Source of the DNA: CAZBDV01 sp964490765
Lineage (GTDB): Bacteria; Cloacimonadota; Cloacimonadia; Cloacimonadales; JAJBBL01
DNA: 64,000 bases
Reading direction: 5' to 3'
Assembly: GCA_964490765.1 (NCBI GenBank)
Contig: CAZBDV010000007.1
Coordinates: forward strand, 44,231-108,230
Part shown: positions 24,458 through 35,600 of the stretch, in pieces
Layout: the number at the start of each line of letters is the position of its first letter
How positions within the stretch are numbered: position 1 is the first letter of the stretch
The notes under the pieces: generated by a model
Databases searched by the model: none
Seen by the model: only the letters and a program-made list of their open reading frames with translations
What the model was told of the DNA's origin: nothing
Made by a program: the position numbers and the translations under genes

Positions 24458-25636
24458 ATGAGTTTGTTCGATAAGTGCTACAATTTTAAAGATGCCGATA
24501 ATGTCCGGGCTTTGGGCTGTTATCCATACTTTCGGATAATATCTTCTGAACAGGACACAGAAGTTATTGTAAATAACCAGAAGATGCTTATGATGGGTTC
24601 TAATAGTTATCTAGGTTTGACCAATCATCCCAGGGTAAAAAAAGCGGCAATAGAAGCCATAGAGAAATATGGTTCCGGTTGCGCAGGATCAAGATTTCTC
24701 AATGGGACCCTCGACATCCATATTACCCTGGAGGAAGAACTGGCAAAACTCGTTGGGAAAGAGGCTTCTCTCGTTTTTGCTACTGGTTATCAGGCCAATC
24801 TCGGGGCAATCAGTGCTCTGGTCGGTAAGAATGACTATATGATAACTGACAAGTATGATCACGCTTCAATAATTGACGGTTGTCGACTCTCTCCCGGAAA
24901 TATGATCCGTTTCGGGCATAATAACATGAATAGCCTGGAACGAGCATTACAGAAACTCAATGGAGCCAATGCCCTGGTTATTGTCGATGGAATATTCAGT
25001 ATGGAAGGTGATATTGCTGATCTTCCCAGTATCGTTAAACTGTGCGAAAAATATAACGCTAATTTGATGGTCGATGAGGCACACTCACTCGGTGTTCTTC
25101 ACTCCACAGGTGCAGGAGCTGCTATGCACTTCGGATGCACTGATCAGACTGATATTATCATGGGAACTTTCAGTAAATCCCTCGCCTCTGTCGGTGGCTT
25201 TATTGCAGCAGATAAAAAGATCATTGATTACCTGAAACATCATGCTCGTTCACTGATATTCAGCGCTTCGCTACCTCCCGCATCTGCCGCTAGTGTTCTC
25301 GAAGCTCTCGCTCTTATGAGAGAAGAACCAGAAAGAATCGAAAGATTGTGGGACAATACGCACTACATGTTGAAAGCATTCAAGAAGATGGGTTTCAACA
25401 CCGGAGAATCCTGTACTCCGGTTATACCTCTTCATGTCGGTGATATGATGACTGCCTTCAAGATGTGGTACAGTCTCAACGATGAAGGTGTTTTTATTAA
25501 CCCGGTAATCCCACCGGCTGTTCCGCCGAATAACTGCCTGATCAGATGCTCTTTCATGGCCACCCATACCATAGAACAACTCGACGTGGCACTCGATAAG
25601 TTTCAGCAGATTGGTAAAAGTTTGAATATCATCTGA
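24458..25636 (+). CDS. Serine palmitoyltransferase-like alpha-oxoamine synthase
   Basis: PLP enzyme of the family that joins an amino acid to an acyl-CoA (SPT, KBL, BioF). It matches bacterial serine palmitoyltransferases best: YPYFRIISSEQDTEVIVNNQ (about 23-42), GSNSYLGLTNHPRVK, SGCAGSRFLNGT, VDEAHSLGVLHSTGAGA and the PLP Lys240 in GTFSKSLASVGGF. The YPYFR-SEQDTEV region and GSGCAGSRFLNGTLDIH are what I recall from Bacteroidetes enzymes that start sphingolipid synthesis. KBL or BioF are the alternatives. AAGGAAAG precedes the ATG. No other sphingolipid gene is nearby. Confidence 0.85.
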   Translation: MSLFDKCYNFKDADNVRALGCYPYFRIISSEQDTEVIVNNQKMLMMGSNSYLGLTNHPRVKKAAIEAIEKYGSGCAGSRFLNGTLDIHITLEEELAKLVGKEASLVFATGYQANLGAISALVGKNDYMITDKYDHASIIDGCRLSPGNMIRFGHNNMNSLERALQKLNGANALVIVDGIFSMEGDIADLPSIVKLCEKYNANLMVDEAHSLGVLHSTGAGAAMHFGCTDQTDIIMGTFSKSLASVGGFIAADKKIIDYLKHHARSLIFSASLPPASAASVLEALALMREEPERIERLWDNTHYMLKAFKKMGFNTGESCTPVIPLHVGDMMTAFKMWYSLNDEGVFINPVIPPAVPPNNCLIRCSFMATHTIEQLDVALDKFQQIGKSLNII

Positions 25637-25781
25637 TTATTCAGATTCACTGACTGGAGCATATATCTCTACTGATATGAATTACCCGGTAACACGATCG
25701 GAACAGAAAAAAAATTACGACAGGAACCATAATTGCTTTATGTATGATATATTACAACCATAAACTAGGGAGGAGTTAACA

Positions 25782-26798
25782 GTGAGATTTGCCATTATAT
25801 CTCTTGCACTGCTGAGTATAATACTACTTGGCTGTGCAAAAGCAACTGATCCATTAACTGTTGAGGATAAATCTGTATTGATGCTGGAAAACACATATCA
25901 GACCGTGGGGGTTCCCTGGGATATGATCGTTACAGGGTCATCGATCTTTCTGGCTGAAGATCAGGGTGGATTATCAATCTTTGACCGTGCCAGTGGCGAA
26001 CTGGCGACCCGAATGACACGCCCCGACGAGTTTAGCTATTTTCAAAATATCCGGCAATTGGGTTACAATAAATTCTATGACTATCTCTATGTCTATGACC
26101 GCTATGGTCCAGCCAGAATCTATGTTTTTGATGTGAGCGATATATACGACATCCCTGATTTCTTGCACCTGATAACCGGAGATACAGACAGGATTCATTA
26201 TCTTTATACAAAGAGTGATGAAGAGGGTAGCCTGGAAGTTGGAATAACCTATACCAACAGTGTTTTCCGTTATGGAGTTACCGATTATCCTATGTATATT
26301 ACCCAGGAAGCGATTCAATACAATATGCCTAATGCAGTCTTAAATTTCCATATAGCAGGGCAATACGCTTACCTTGCTGCTGCACAACGTGGATTATACA
26401 TCTTCGATCTGGAGAATGGCAGCCTGGTTTCCGAACTGAATATGACAGGTGAAGTATTAGATGTCAGGGTTCAGGGAGATTATGCTTATATGGTCGCTAA
26501 ACAAGAAGGACTCTTGATAGCAGATATAAGTGATAAGACCAACCCGCAATGGATCAATTCAAAAAGCACCGTCGGCTGGGCTCAGGCAGTCGATGTTGAG
26601 GGTGATTACCTGGTTGTCGGTTCTGGTGGTGGTGGAGCTTATCTTTATGATATAGGCCAGGATCCATCTGACCCAAAACTCTTGCAACGATTGACTTCTT
26701 CGGAAACTGACTATGTGCTTCTCGTGGCAATTGAGAATTCCAGAGTCTTTGTCGTTGGCAGATACCAGGGAATATCTGAGTATAGTATCAACCCATAA
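25782..26798 (+). CDS. Lipoprotein with LVIVD-type beta-propeller repeats
   Basis: GTG start with GGAGG about 8 bases upstream. Lipoprotein signal MRFAIISLALLSIILLGC with the lipid-anchored Cys18. The rest consists of about seven repeats of the form x-YAY-(L/M)-A-x-x-x-G-L-x-(I/F)-D: GSSIFLAEDQGGLSIFDRA, GQYAYLAAAQRGLYIFDLE, GDYAYMVAKQEGLLIADIS and GDYLVVGSGGGGAYLYDIG are the clearest. This is the LVIVD pattern of surface beta-propellers. It is outer-envelope anchored by inference; ligand unknown. It precedes the C25 cluster but has its own gap of 382 bp. Confidence 0.82.
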   Translation: MRFAIISLALLSIILLGCAKATDPLTVEDKSVLMLENTYQTVGVPWDMIVTGSSIFLAEDQGGLSIFDRASGELATRMTRPDEFSYFQNIRQLGYNKFYDYLYVYDRYGPARIYVFDVSDIYDIPDFLHLITGDTDRIHYLYTKSDEEGSLEVGITYTNSVFRYGVTDYPMYITQEAIQYNMPNAVLNFHIAGQYAYLAAAQRGLYIFDLENGSLVSELNMTGEVLDVRVQGDYAYMVAKQEGLLIADISDKTNPQWINSKSTVGWAQAVDVEGDYLVVGSGGGGAYLYDIGQDPSDPKLLQRLTSSETDYVLLVAIENSRVFVVGRYQGISEYSINP

Positions 26799-27180
26799 TT
26801 GAGCTTATTAGAAGGAAAGCGTTTCAGATGATGATATATGTCGGCAGATTCCGGAGTGCCTATCTCTGGAGTCTGCATTTATAAAACAACTGAACCTTTC
26901 CAGTCCTCGAGCGTTAGAAATGAAGATTTTTAAGACCTTATGTCAAAAAAATTGACAACAGGATATGATATGTGTTTACAAAAAGAAGAACAGGAACTGC
27001 CATATAGATCATACAGCCAGAATCGAAATCCGTATCAGATGAGCTTCTCACTATCACTACTCATTGGCAGGACCACCCCCATCAACATACTAAAACAGAC
27101 TTCCTATCTTTGCAGGCTGGATAATCACTCAGACACTGCAGTTAAGATAAGCGTCTCAGAATACAATTAAAGGAGACTAT
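26799..27180. other. 382-bp gap before the first C25 gene
   Basis: Holds the hairpin listed at 26844-26876 soon after the lipoprotein stop. A 76-codon frame (26940-27170) lacks a ribosome site and protein-like composition, so I regard it as non-coding. A TTGACA at about 26953 has no clear -10 partner. AAAGGAGA before 27181 is the ribosome site of the C25 gene. Confidence 0.6.
26844..26876. repeat. 13-bp hairpin of the GGAGT family
   Basis: GCAGATTCCGGAG (26844-26856) pairs along its whole length, with two G-U pairs, to CTCTGGAGTCTGC (26864-26876) around a 7-base loop. No T tract follows. It lies 45 bases after the propeller lipoprotein stop. Confidence 0.7.
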
Positions 27181-30100
27181 ATGGAAAGAAAATTCGTATT
27201 AATAGGATTACTCATGTTGATATGTATGCTGAATCTGTTCTCTATAGCTGAACAGCAGCTTTTTCAACTCAAAGGGAATACGGAGAGTTTTGCAGAAATC
27301 GAATTCAATCTTACTGACTATGAATTCATCCTCAATGAAATAGATGGAACCACCTATCATCGCATCTATCACGATGAAGCAGGTTTGCTACTCGAAGAGG
27401 GACTCCCCGAACTACCGGTCTTTTCCGTAACAATAGCAATACCGAATACCGGAACGGTTTATATGGATGAAGTTGAAGTTCTTGATACTGAATACCTGAA
27501 TAATGTAAGAGTTTTTCCCTCCCAGGGGCCTGATTTGTTGATTTCACCGGAAAGAGGATTTATTAAAGATAGCGCTTTCTATAACAGAAACGTTGTCTAT
27601 CCCTCTTCAAACTCTGAAATCAGCACACCGGCTGTTGTCAGGGATTTTAGGTTCGTATCGGTAGCTGTTACTCCCTTCAGATACAATCCGGCCGCCTCGG
27701 AATTGACTATTGACAAAAAGATCAGACTGAAGGTCAACTACGACCCATATACCCCAGGAGAAAACGAAATAATCCCGACTAATCATAAGATCTCACGCTC
27801 TTTCGAGAATATATACCGCTCTATGTTTCTCAACTATGACGAGATTAGAAACAATTCCTGGGAATATCAGGCACGAAGTATTCTAATTGTGCATCATTAC
27901 AATGCTCTGGTTCTTCCTATAGTAGAACAGTTCGCTGATTGGAAAAGAGATAAAGGTTTTGAAGTTGCTACAGTCAGTACACTAAATCTAGCCAGTAATA
28001 CAGCAATCAAAAACTATATTCAGAACGCTTACGATAATTGGGAACATCCACCGGAATATATCTTATTGGTTGGTGGAGGGACAGGTAGTTTAACCATTCC
28101 CACCTTCAGTGCCTATAGTGCCCAGGGAGATCACCCTTATGGGCTCTTAGAAGGAAATGATGATATTCCCGATGCTTTTGTCGGGAGATTTCCTATTGCC
28201 GATGCAACCCAGCTACAAACAATCTGGAATAAGATCAGAAATTATGAGCGAGAACCATTTGTAGGTAATACTGACTGGTATGAACACAGCTTGCTCGTGG
28301 GCGATACTACCACTTCATCTGGTATTTCTCCTAAAATTACGATGAAGTATATCAGAGAACTGATGCTCTATCAAAATGAGGACTATCAGTTTACTGAACA
28401 TTATACAGGCTCGATGAGTACTGTGGCTAATGGTGCAATTAATCAGGGAGTGAGTTTCTTCCCCTTCCGCGGTTATATTGGTATGGCCGGCTGGTCTCCA
28501 ACTGATGGGGCGCTCAATAACGGTTTGATGCTCCCCAACTGCTTTTTCATCACCTGTTCAACGCTCTACTTCGACAACTCTTCTCGAACTGAAAAGATGG
28601 TCAATATGGGTACTCCCGTTACTCCCAAAGGAGGTATCGCAGCAATAGGCATGAACACAGCCTCCACAAAGACGACTTTTAATAATGCCTTAACCGCTGG
28701 GTTCTTTTATGGTATTTTCAACGAAGGGTTGAGGACAATGGGTGAAACTCTTGCCAGGGGTAAAATATTTCTGCATCAGAACTGGGATGTTGTTCATCCC
28801 TCTCTCCCACCAGTTCATACGCAGAAAGCCAGTTTGATGGGAGACCCTTCGATGGATATCTGGGTTGAAACCCCCAAAGAGCTTAATGTAAGTTATGAAG
28901 ATGAACTCCCTCTGGGTAGAAATTATATTGATTTCCTAGTAACTGATGCTGATGAGTTACCGGTTGAAGACGCCTGGGTGACTATCAGACAGGTAGTGGG
29001 CGATGATGAACTTCTATTCGTTACCGGCTACACAGATAACAACGGTGAGATAACACATATATTTGACCCCGATAACAGCGGTATAGTTAAGGTTACAGTA
29101 ACAAAACCCGATTACATACCACATCTCGGAAACTTTGAGCTTACAGGAGAAGCTTCTGTTACCCTCAACGATGTTGTTATGTTAGATGATTTTGATGCTG
29201 GCACTGAGGTCTCATTTATCCTTACGGTCAAGAACTACCTCGACATTACAGCAACAGGTGTTGAAGGAACAATCACTGCTAATACTCCTTACGTCGAGAT
29301 ACTGGAAGGAACATCCTCTTTTGGCGATATAGCTCCCGATGCTGTTGCTGAGAGTGTAGACCAGTTCGTTGTAACCATTTCTCAATCAGCTCCCGATTAC
29401 CTTCCAGTAACCTTCACACTGACTATTTCAGATTCAGAAAACAACTGGACGAGTAAGTTTACTGAAACAGTAAATGGAAGTAATCTGACCCCCACGAATC
29501 TCTTGGTCGGAACAAACAATAACCACTATATCAGTCCGGGCGAAACAGCATCACTTCGTATCACTGTCGAGAATTCCGGACAGACAGACCTGGAAGAGAT
29601 TTACGGAGTTTTAAGAACGAATAATCCACTTCTCGATATATCTGATTCTCTCGCCTACTTTGGCAATATTGATGCCGGACAATCTGTTACTTCAGCGTCT
29701 GATAATTCCTTTATTGTTACTGCTTTCGACGACCTTATCAAAGGAATGAATGTCAATATAGAGCTATATCTCTACAATGATCTTGGATTTGAGGTTTCCA
29801 GAAATACGATTTTACCGGTAGGCCTTGTAACATCAACAGATCCTTATGGACCCTGTGATTATGGATATTATATCTACGGTATGGAAGATGAAGGTTACGA
29901 ACATACACCTCAGTACGATTGGATCGAAATTGCTCCACAATTGGGTGGACAGGGCAATAATACCGGTTTAACCGGTGACTGGCAAAATAACCAGAGTGTT
30001 ATGAATATGCCTCTTCCCTTTACATTCCGTTTTTATGGTATTGACTATGATGTCGTAAGTATTTGTAGCAACGGCTGGATAAGCTTCGGTGTTTCAGAGA

Positions 30101-32604
30101 TTGCATCATTCCGTAACACCTATATTCCTGGTCCTATGGGTCCGAGCCCTATAGTGGCAGCATTCTGGGATAATCTGAGCCTCTCTGGTGGTGGTGTTTA
30201 TACCTATTATGACGAGGAAGAGGAGATATTCATCATCCAGTGGCATAATGCTACTATACCCGGCTCTCATCAAAACACTTTCCAGATCATACTCTATAAT
30301 CCGGAACTGGAGCCGACCATCGATGACGGTTTTATAAAGATCCAGTACAAAGTGTTTAACAACCTTAATAACAGCACCTCCTACGCTGATTGGTCGAATT
30401 ACTGCACAATTGGTATTGGTGACCACAGTAGTGATATAGGCCTGACCTATACCTTCGCCAATCAATATCCAACTGCAGCCTCTACCCTGAGCAACGAATC
30501 GGCAATCATGATCGTTGGGCCGAAGAACTATAGCGAACCTTTCCTGATAAGGCAAAATGTAGTAGTATATGACGAAGATAACAGCGGCTATATTGACGCC
30601 GGTGAAAATGTCAAACTGGGTATCTATTTAAAGAATATCGGCTATGCTACTGCCACTAATGTTACCGGAACTATATCCACCAGCAGCAATTTCATATCAA
30701 TTGTCAACAACACTTCTGACTATTATGATATTGATACAGGTAGCGAAGTAGTGAATCAGGATTACTTTGAAGTTGATGTTTCTGCATCTACGCCAAATGG
30801 ACATATTGCTCACTTCATTCTGGAAATAGACTCGGCTGAAGCTACAGTTCAATTCCCATTCCATCTGAACGTAAACAAACCCAGCCTGGGGCTTGCATCT
30901 TATCTGATTCAGGAACTCGATGGAAATGATAATGGACAAATAGATCCCGGTGAAACGATTAATCTGGTGCTGGACTTTGTTAATCCGACAATGTCTATCG
31001 TAAAAAATATCACCCTCAACATCTCCTCAACTCACGAAAACCTGAGTATTAATACACCCTATTTGGATATGGGAGATATCGATATTGAAAGCACTCTCCA
31101 ACAACCGGTCAGCATAACTATCGATGAATCCTGTCCAACAGGAGAGATTATACCAATATCATTAGCAATAGATGCTGATAATATCACAACTATCAACAAA
31201 GTGATAAATATTGGAGTAAGCCTGCAAGATATATTCCTGGATCTGGAAAATGATGACGGGAACCTGATAAGCAATGACCCTGATGGCTGGCAATGGGGTG
31301 AGCCTAATATACCAGCATATTCAGGAGATAATGTCTGGGGAACTGTATTGGATGGTAACTATGCCGATGGAATAAGCTGGTCTCTGGAATCTCCCGACTT
31401 TTTGATTACCCCCAACAGCAATCTCTCCTTTTACCATTATTATGTCATAGAGAATTACTGGGACGGAGGAAATGTCAAAATATCGACTGACGAGGGAAAT
31501 ACCTGGCAGATAATCCATCCGGACGCCGGTTACCCTGTTGCCAATACAAATTCCGGCAATTCAGGAATACCTAATCAACCAGCATTTTCAGGAAATAGCA
31601 ACGGCTGGCAGAATGAAACTTTTGAGCTTTCGTCACTCTTCGGCCAGGTTGCACGCTTCAGCTGGCATTTCGGTTCCGGACCCTGGGTTAATGAGGTCGG
31701 CTGGTACATCGATGATATAGCTCTGAATCTCTCTGCTCCCTTGTATTCTTTTGTTACCGGTTCGGTGGAATTGCTACAAAGCCCCTTTAGTTTGGATGAT
31801 ATTACTATAACAAACGGTCAGTACAGTGTTAAACCGGATATAAACGGTAATTTCACTCTCGTTATACCTGCAGGTACTCATACTATTTCGGCTATAATGC
31901 CATATCACTACAGCAATGTCGAGCATGAGGTAGTTATTGGTGAACTGGAGACTATTAACGGTATCGATTTTATACTTCAGTATCTTACCCCAGCAACAAA
32001 TCTTACTTTTGAACTGTATGAAGAAGATACCTTAATAGAACTCGACTGGGAATACGAACCTCTCCCTGAGTTACTTAGATCAGGTAGCAGAACATCTGGT
32101 AGAGATAGAGACTATTTATTCGCTATCTACAGGCAACAGGATAGTGGTTATTTTGAACTACTCGATTCTACAACTGATCTTTCATACACTGACACATTGC
32201 CGATTCCAGAGAGTATTTACCGCTATTACATAGTAGTCGAATACCCCGAAGGTGAAAGTGCTAGCTCTAATATAGTTGCAACAGATGATCCGGACGATGA
32301 TATAGAAGAAGTGGTGCAACCAGAAAATAACTTTGTCTTACGTCAGAATTATCCAAACCCCTTCAACCCAGTAACCAATATCTCTTTTAACCTTCCTGAA
32401 CAGGAAGATGTCAGCCTGAAGATCTATAATATTAAGGGAGAGTTGGTTAAGACTCTTATCGATGAAATATTACCGGCCGGTACACATACTGTTCAGTGGT
32501 CAGGAGTGAACAACTATGAGAAACAGGTTAGTTCAGGAATCTACTTCTACAGATTGGAAGCAGGCAGATATCGAGAAGCGAAAAAAGCACTGTTACTTAA
32601 ATAA
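27181..32604 (+). CDS. Giant secreted C25 (gingipain-family) protein 1 with T9SS sorting tail
   Basis: 1807 residues. Signal peptide about 1-23, then a C25 propeptide-like region to about 220 and the caspase-like C25 domain at about 228-565. The acidic segment GNDDIPDAFVGRF and Cys459 (FFITCSTLY) align with gingipain; the catalytic-His segment GHG reads RGYIG (430-434), so Tyr432 sits where His is expected. After it come CARDB/Ig-like domains, a beta domain (about 890-1090, SICSNGWISFG), EF-hand-like linkers (DEDNSGYIDAGE about 1130; DGNDNGQIDPGE about 1246), a jelly-roll-like domain with WDGGNVKIS (about 1369-1520), and a type A tail (NYPNPFNPVTNISF to KKALLLK, from about 1723). Exported and surface-bound by inference. 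Confidence 0.9.
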   Translation: MERKFVLIGLLMLICMLNLFSIAEQQLFQLKGNTESFAEIEFNLTDYEFILNEIDGTTYHRIYHDEAGLLLEEGLPELPVFSVTIAIPNTGTVYMDEVEVLDTEYLNNVRVFPSQGPDLLISPERGFIKDSAFYNRNVVYPSSNSEISTPAVVRDFRFVSVAVTPFRYNPAASELTIDKKIRLKVNYDPYTPGENEIIPTNHKISRSFENIYRSMFLNYDEIRNNSWEYQARSILIVHHYNALVLPIVEQFADWKRDKGFEVATVSTLNLASNTAIKNYIQNAYDNWEHPPEYILLVGGGTGSLTIPTFSAYSAQGDHPYGLLEGNDDIPDAFVGRFPIADATQLQTIWNKIRNYEREPFVGNTDWYEHSLLVGDTTTSSGISPKITMKYIRELMLYQNEDYQFTEHYTGSMSTVANGAINQGVSFFPFRGYIGMAGWSPTDGALNNGLMLPNCFFITCSTLYFDNSSRTEKMVNMGTPVTPKGGIAAIGMNTASTKTTFNNALTAGFFYGIFNEGLRTMGETLARGKIFLHQNWDVVHPSLPPVHTQKASLMGDPSMDIWVETPKELNVSYEDELPLGRNYIDFLVTDADELPVEDAWVTIRQVVGDDELLFVTGYTDNNGEITHIFDPDNSGIVKVTVTKPDYIPHLGNFELTGEASVTLNDVVMLDDFDAGTEVSFILTVKNYLDITATGVEGTITANTPYVEILEGTSSFGDIAPDAVAESVDQFVVTISQSAPDYLPVTFTLTISDSENNWTSKFTETVNGSNLTPTNLLVGTNNNHYISPGETASLRITVENSGQTDLEEIYGVLRTNNPLLDISDSLAYFGNIDAGQSVTSASDNSFIVTAFDDLIKGMNVNIELYLYNDLGFEVSRNTILPVGLVTSTDPYGPCDYGYYIYGMEDEGYEHTPQYDWIEIAPQLGGQGNNTGLTGDWQNNQSVMNMPLPFTFRFYGIDYDVVSICSNGWISFGVSEIASFRNTYIPGPMGPSPIVAAFWDNLSLSGGGVYTYYDEEEEIFIIQWHNATIPGSHQNTFQIILYNPELEPTIDDGFIKIQYKVFNNLNNSTSYADWSNYCTIGIGDHSSDIGLTYTFANQYPTAASTLSNESAIMIVGPKNYSEPFLIRQNVVVYDEDNSGYIDAGENVKLGIYLKNIGYATATNVTGTISTSSNFISIVNNTSDYYDIDTGSEVVNQDYFEVDVSASTPNGHIAHFILEIDSAEATVQFPFHLNVNKPSLGLASYLIQELDGNDNGQIDPGETINLVLDFVNPTMSIVKNITLNISSTHENLSINTPYLDMGDIDIESTLQQPVSITIDESCPTGEIIPISLAIDADNITTINKVINIGVSLQDIFLDLENDDGNLISNDPDGWQWGEPNIPAYSGDNVWGTVLDGNYADGISWSLESPDFLITPNSNLSFYHYYVIENYWDGGNVKISTDEGNTWQIIHPDAGYPVANTNSGNSGIPNQPAFSGNSNGWQNETFELSSLFGQVARFSWHFGSGPWVNEVGWYIDDIALNLSAPLYSFVTGSVELLQSPFSLDDITITNGQYSVKPDINGNFTLVIPAGTHTISAIMPYHYSNVEHEVVIGELETINGIDFILQYLTPATNLTFELYEEDTLIELDWEYEPLPELLRSGSRTSGRDRDYLFAIYRQQDSGYFELLDSTTDLSYTDTLPIPESIYRYYIVVEYPEGESASSNIVATDDPDDDIEEVVQPENNFVLRQNYPNPFNPVTNISFNLPEQEDVSLKIYNIKGELVKTLIDEILPAGTHTVQWSGVNNYEKQVSSGIYFYRLEAGRYREAKKALLLK

Positions 32605-32697
32605 CTTAAGTCGTTATGTATTATGAGGTTTACCTCGTTATAGATAATAGAGCAAGAATAGCATGAAAATTACTATAAAAAACCAAGGAGTAAACTA

Positions 32698-35600
32698 ATG
32701 ACACGGAATATGATTTTACTCGGAATAGCATTGATAATGTTTACCTGTTCGACCCCATTATGGTCTCAACAGCTATTCCAGATAAATCAAACTTCACGCC
32801 ATTATACCGAAATTGAATTCAATCTTGATGATTATGAATTGATAACCAATAATATCAATGGTGAGTTGTACCATAGAGTTTTCCATCCTGAAGCAGGTTT
32901 GATCATGGAAGAAGGATTACCGGAACTACCGGTATTTACTGCTTCTATCATAGTCCCCAATACAGGGACGATCTCGCTGCAAGAGATAACAGCAGAAGAG
33001 ACTGAAAGGATTTCCGATATTAGAATCTTCCCGTCTCAAGGACTGAATGTTATAATCGATGAGAATCGAGGTTTTCTTCTAGACGAAAGTTTCTATAACA
33101 GCGATAGTTCCTATCCCGATTTTACATCAGATATCAGTGAACCGGCAATTGTAAGAGATTTCCGCTTTGTTACTGTCGCAATCAACCCATTCAGCTATAA
33201 TCCGGCTAACTCGGAATTGAGTGTTAAGGGAAATATTCGTCTTCGAATCGAATATGACCAGAGCCGAATTGGAGACAATGAGACAACTAGGTCAGATCCC
33301 AGAATATCACGTTCTTTCGAAAAAATCTATCAGAGTATGTTCCTCAACTACGATGAGATTAGAGATGATACCTGGGAATATCAGGCTCGTAGTATACTCG
33401 TAATCTATCATAACAGCACTATACTCGAACCTATCGTCAGCCAGTACGTAAACTGGAAAAGGGATAAAGGTTTCGAGATTACCGCTACGAGTACTGCCGG
33501 TATGACTACAACTACCGCAATCAAGAATTATATTCAGAATGCTTATGATACCTGGGAACATCCTCCTGAATATATTGTCCTTATGGGAGGTGGTAGCGGA
33601 TCTTTTGCTATTCCAACCTATACTAACCATGGAGCACAGGGAGACCATCCCTACGGGTTGCTTGAAGGTAATGATGACATTCCCGACGCCTTTGTCGGCA
33701 GATTACCGATAACTACTTCTGATCAGTTGATGACCATGTGGAACAAGATAAGAAACTATGAACGTGAACCTTTCACAGGTAATACAGACTGGTTTCAACA
33801 TACTCTTCTGGTCGGAGACTCAACAACTTCTTCAGGCGTATCTCCCAAAGATACGATGCTCTATGTCAGAGACCTTATGCTAATCTATAACGAGGATTAT
33901 CAGTTTACGGAACATTATACCGGCTCAGCTTCAACAGTGATAAATAACGCTTTTAATCAGGGAATCAGCTTCTTCCCGTTCAGGGGTTGGCTGGGTATGG
34001 CAGGCTGGTCACCAAATGCCTCATCTTTGAATAATGGACGTATGATGCCGAACTGCTTCTTCATTACCTGCAATACTCTATCGTTCACCTCTTCAAGTAG
34101 AACTACAGATATAGTTACTATGGGAACTCCACTGGAACCAAAAGGTGCAATAGCTGCAGTAGGAATGACTACATCATCAACCAGGACTACTCCCAATAAT
34201 GCTATTGTAGGTTCATCTTTTCATGCGATCTTTACCGATGGTGTAAGAACTATGGGTGAAACATTAGCCCGGGCGAAAATATTCCTGCATGAAACTTACG
34301 GAATCGTTCACCCTTCATTACCGGCTCAACACACTCAGAAAGCCAGTCTGATGGGTGATCCTTCAATGGATATCTGGATAGATGTGCCCAAAGAAATGAA
34401 TGTGGACTATGATAGCGACCTCCCGATGGGCAGAAACTACATAGATTTTGTAGTAACCGACCAGTTTGGAATGCCTGTAGAAGACGCCTGGGTAACAATC
34501 AGACAGGTTGACGATGATGAAGTAATATTCGCTACCGGTTATACTAATCAAGACGGTGAAATCACTCATATATTCCCTCCTGATAATAGTGGAACTGTTA
34601 ACGTCACAGTAACCAAGCCAGATTACACTCCTCATCTGGGAAGCTTTGAACTGACAGGTGAATGGGCTGTAGCTCTTGATGAAGTTATCTTGCTCGATGA
34701 TTTCGACGCAGGTAATGATGTTTCTCTCCTGCTTACGGTGAAGAATTACCGTGATGTTACTGCTTTTAACGTCGAAGGTGTTTTGAGTACTGATAATCCG
34801 TATGTTGAGATACTACAGGGTAGTTCCTCTTTTGGTGATCTGGCACCGGGTGAAGTTGGCGAAAGTATTGATCAGTATTCTATATCCATATCACAGTCTG
34901 CCCCTGATTTTATGCCAGTTACTTTTACCCTTACCAAATCGGAGTCTGATAACACCTGGACCAGTAAATTCACTGAGAGAGTTAATGGAAGCAGATTAAC
35001 ACCAACAGCACTTCTGATTGGAGATAGTGGTAATTCCTATATCGAACCGGGTGAGACCGGAATGATGAGAGTTACAATAGAGAACAGCGGCCAGATCGAT
35101 CTGGAAGAGGTATATGGAGCTTTAAGAGTATGGAATCCACTTCTCGACGTTTCCGATTCGCTGGCCTATTTTGGCGATATAGATGCTGGAGAATCAGTAA
35201 CTTCATCAATAACTGATACTTTTATTATAACAGCGATGGAAGATCTTATTACTGGTATGTCGATAGATGTCGAACTATATCTCTTTAACGATAACGGGTT
35301 TGAAACTACTATCGAGACAGTCATCCCGATAGGTCTTGTAACAGAAGACGATCCACTCGGGCCGTGTGATTACGGTTATTATATCTACGGTATAGAGGAT
35401 ACTGGCTATGAGCATGTCCCTGTATACGACTGGATAGAGATAGCTCCGCAGTTGGGTGGTAGCGGAGTAAATACCAACTTGACTTCTGACTGGCACAACA
35501 ATCAAAACGTCATGAGTATGGATCTCCCCTTCACCTTTAGCTATTATGGAATTGATTACGACGAGATTAGTATCTGTGCTAATGGCTGGATCAGTTTTGG

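Noticed and set aside
26940..27170. 76-codon frame between the propeller lipoprotein and the first C25 gene
   Set aside because: No SD before its ATG, mixed composition without a hydrophobic core or motif, and it runs up to the ribosome site of the C25 gene.
32620..32645. GAGG/CCTC hairpin after the first C25 gene
   Set aside because: Only about six pairs with a mismatch; too weak to list as a feature.
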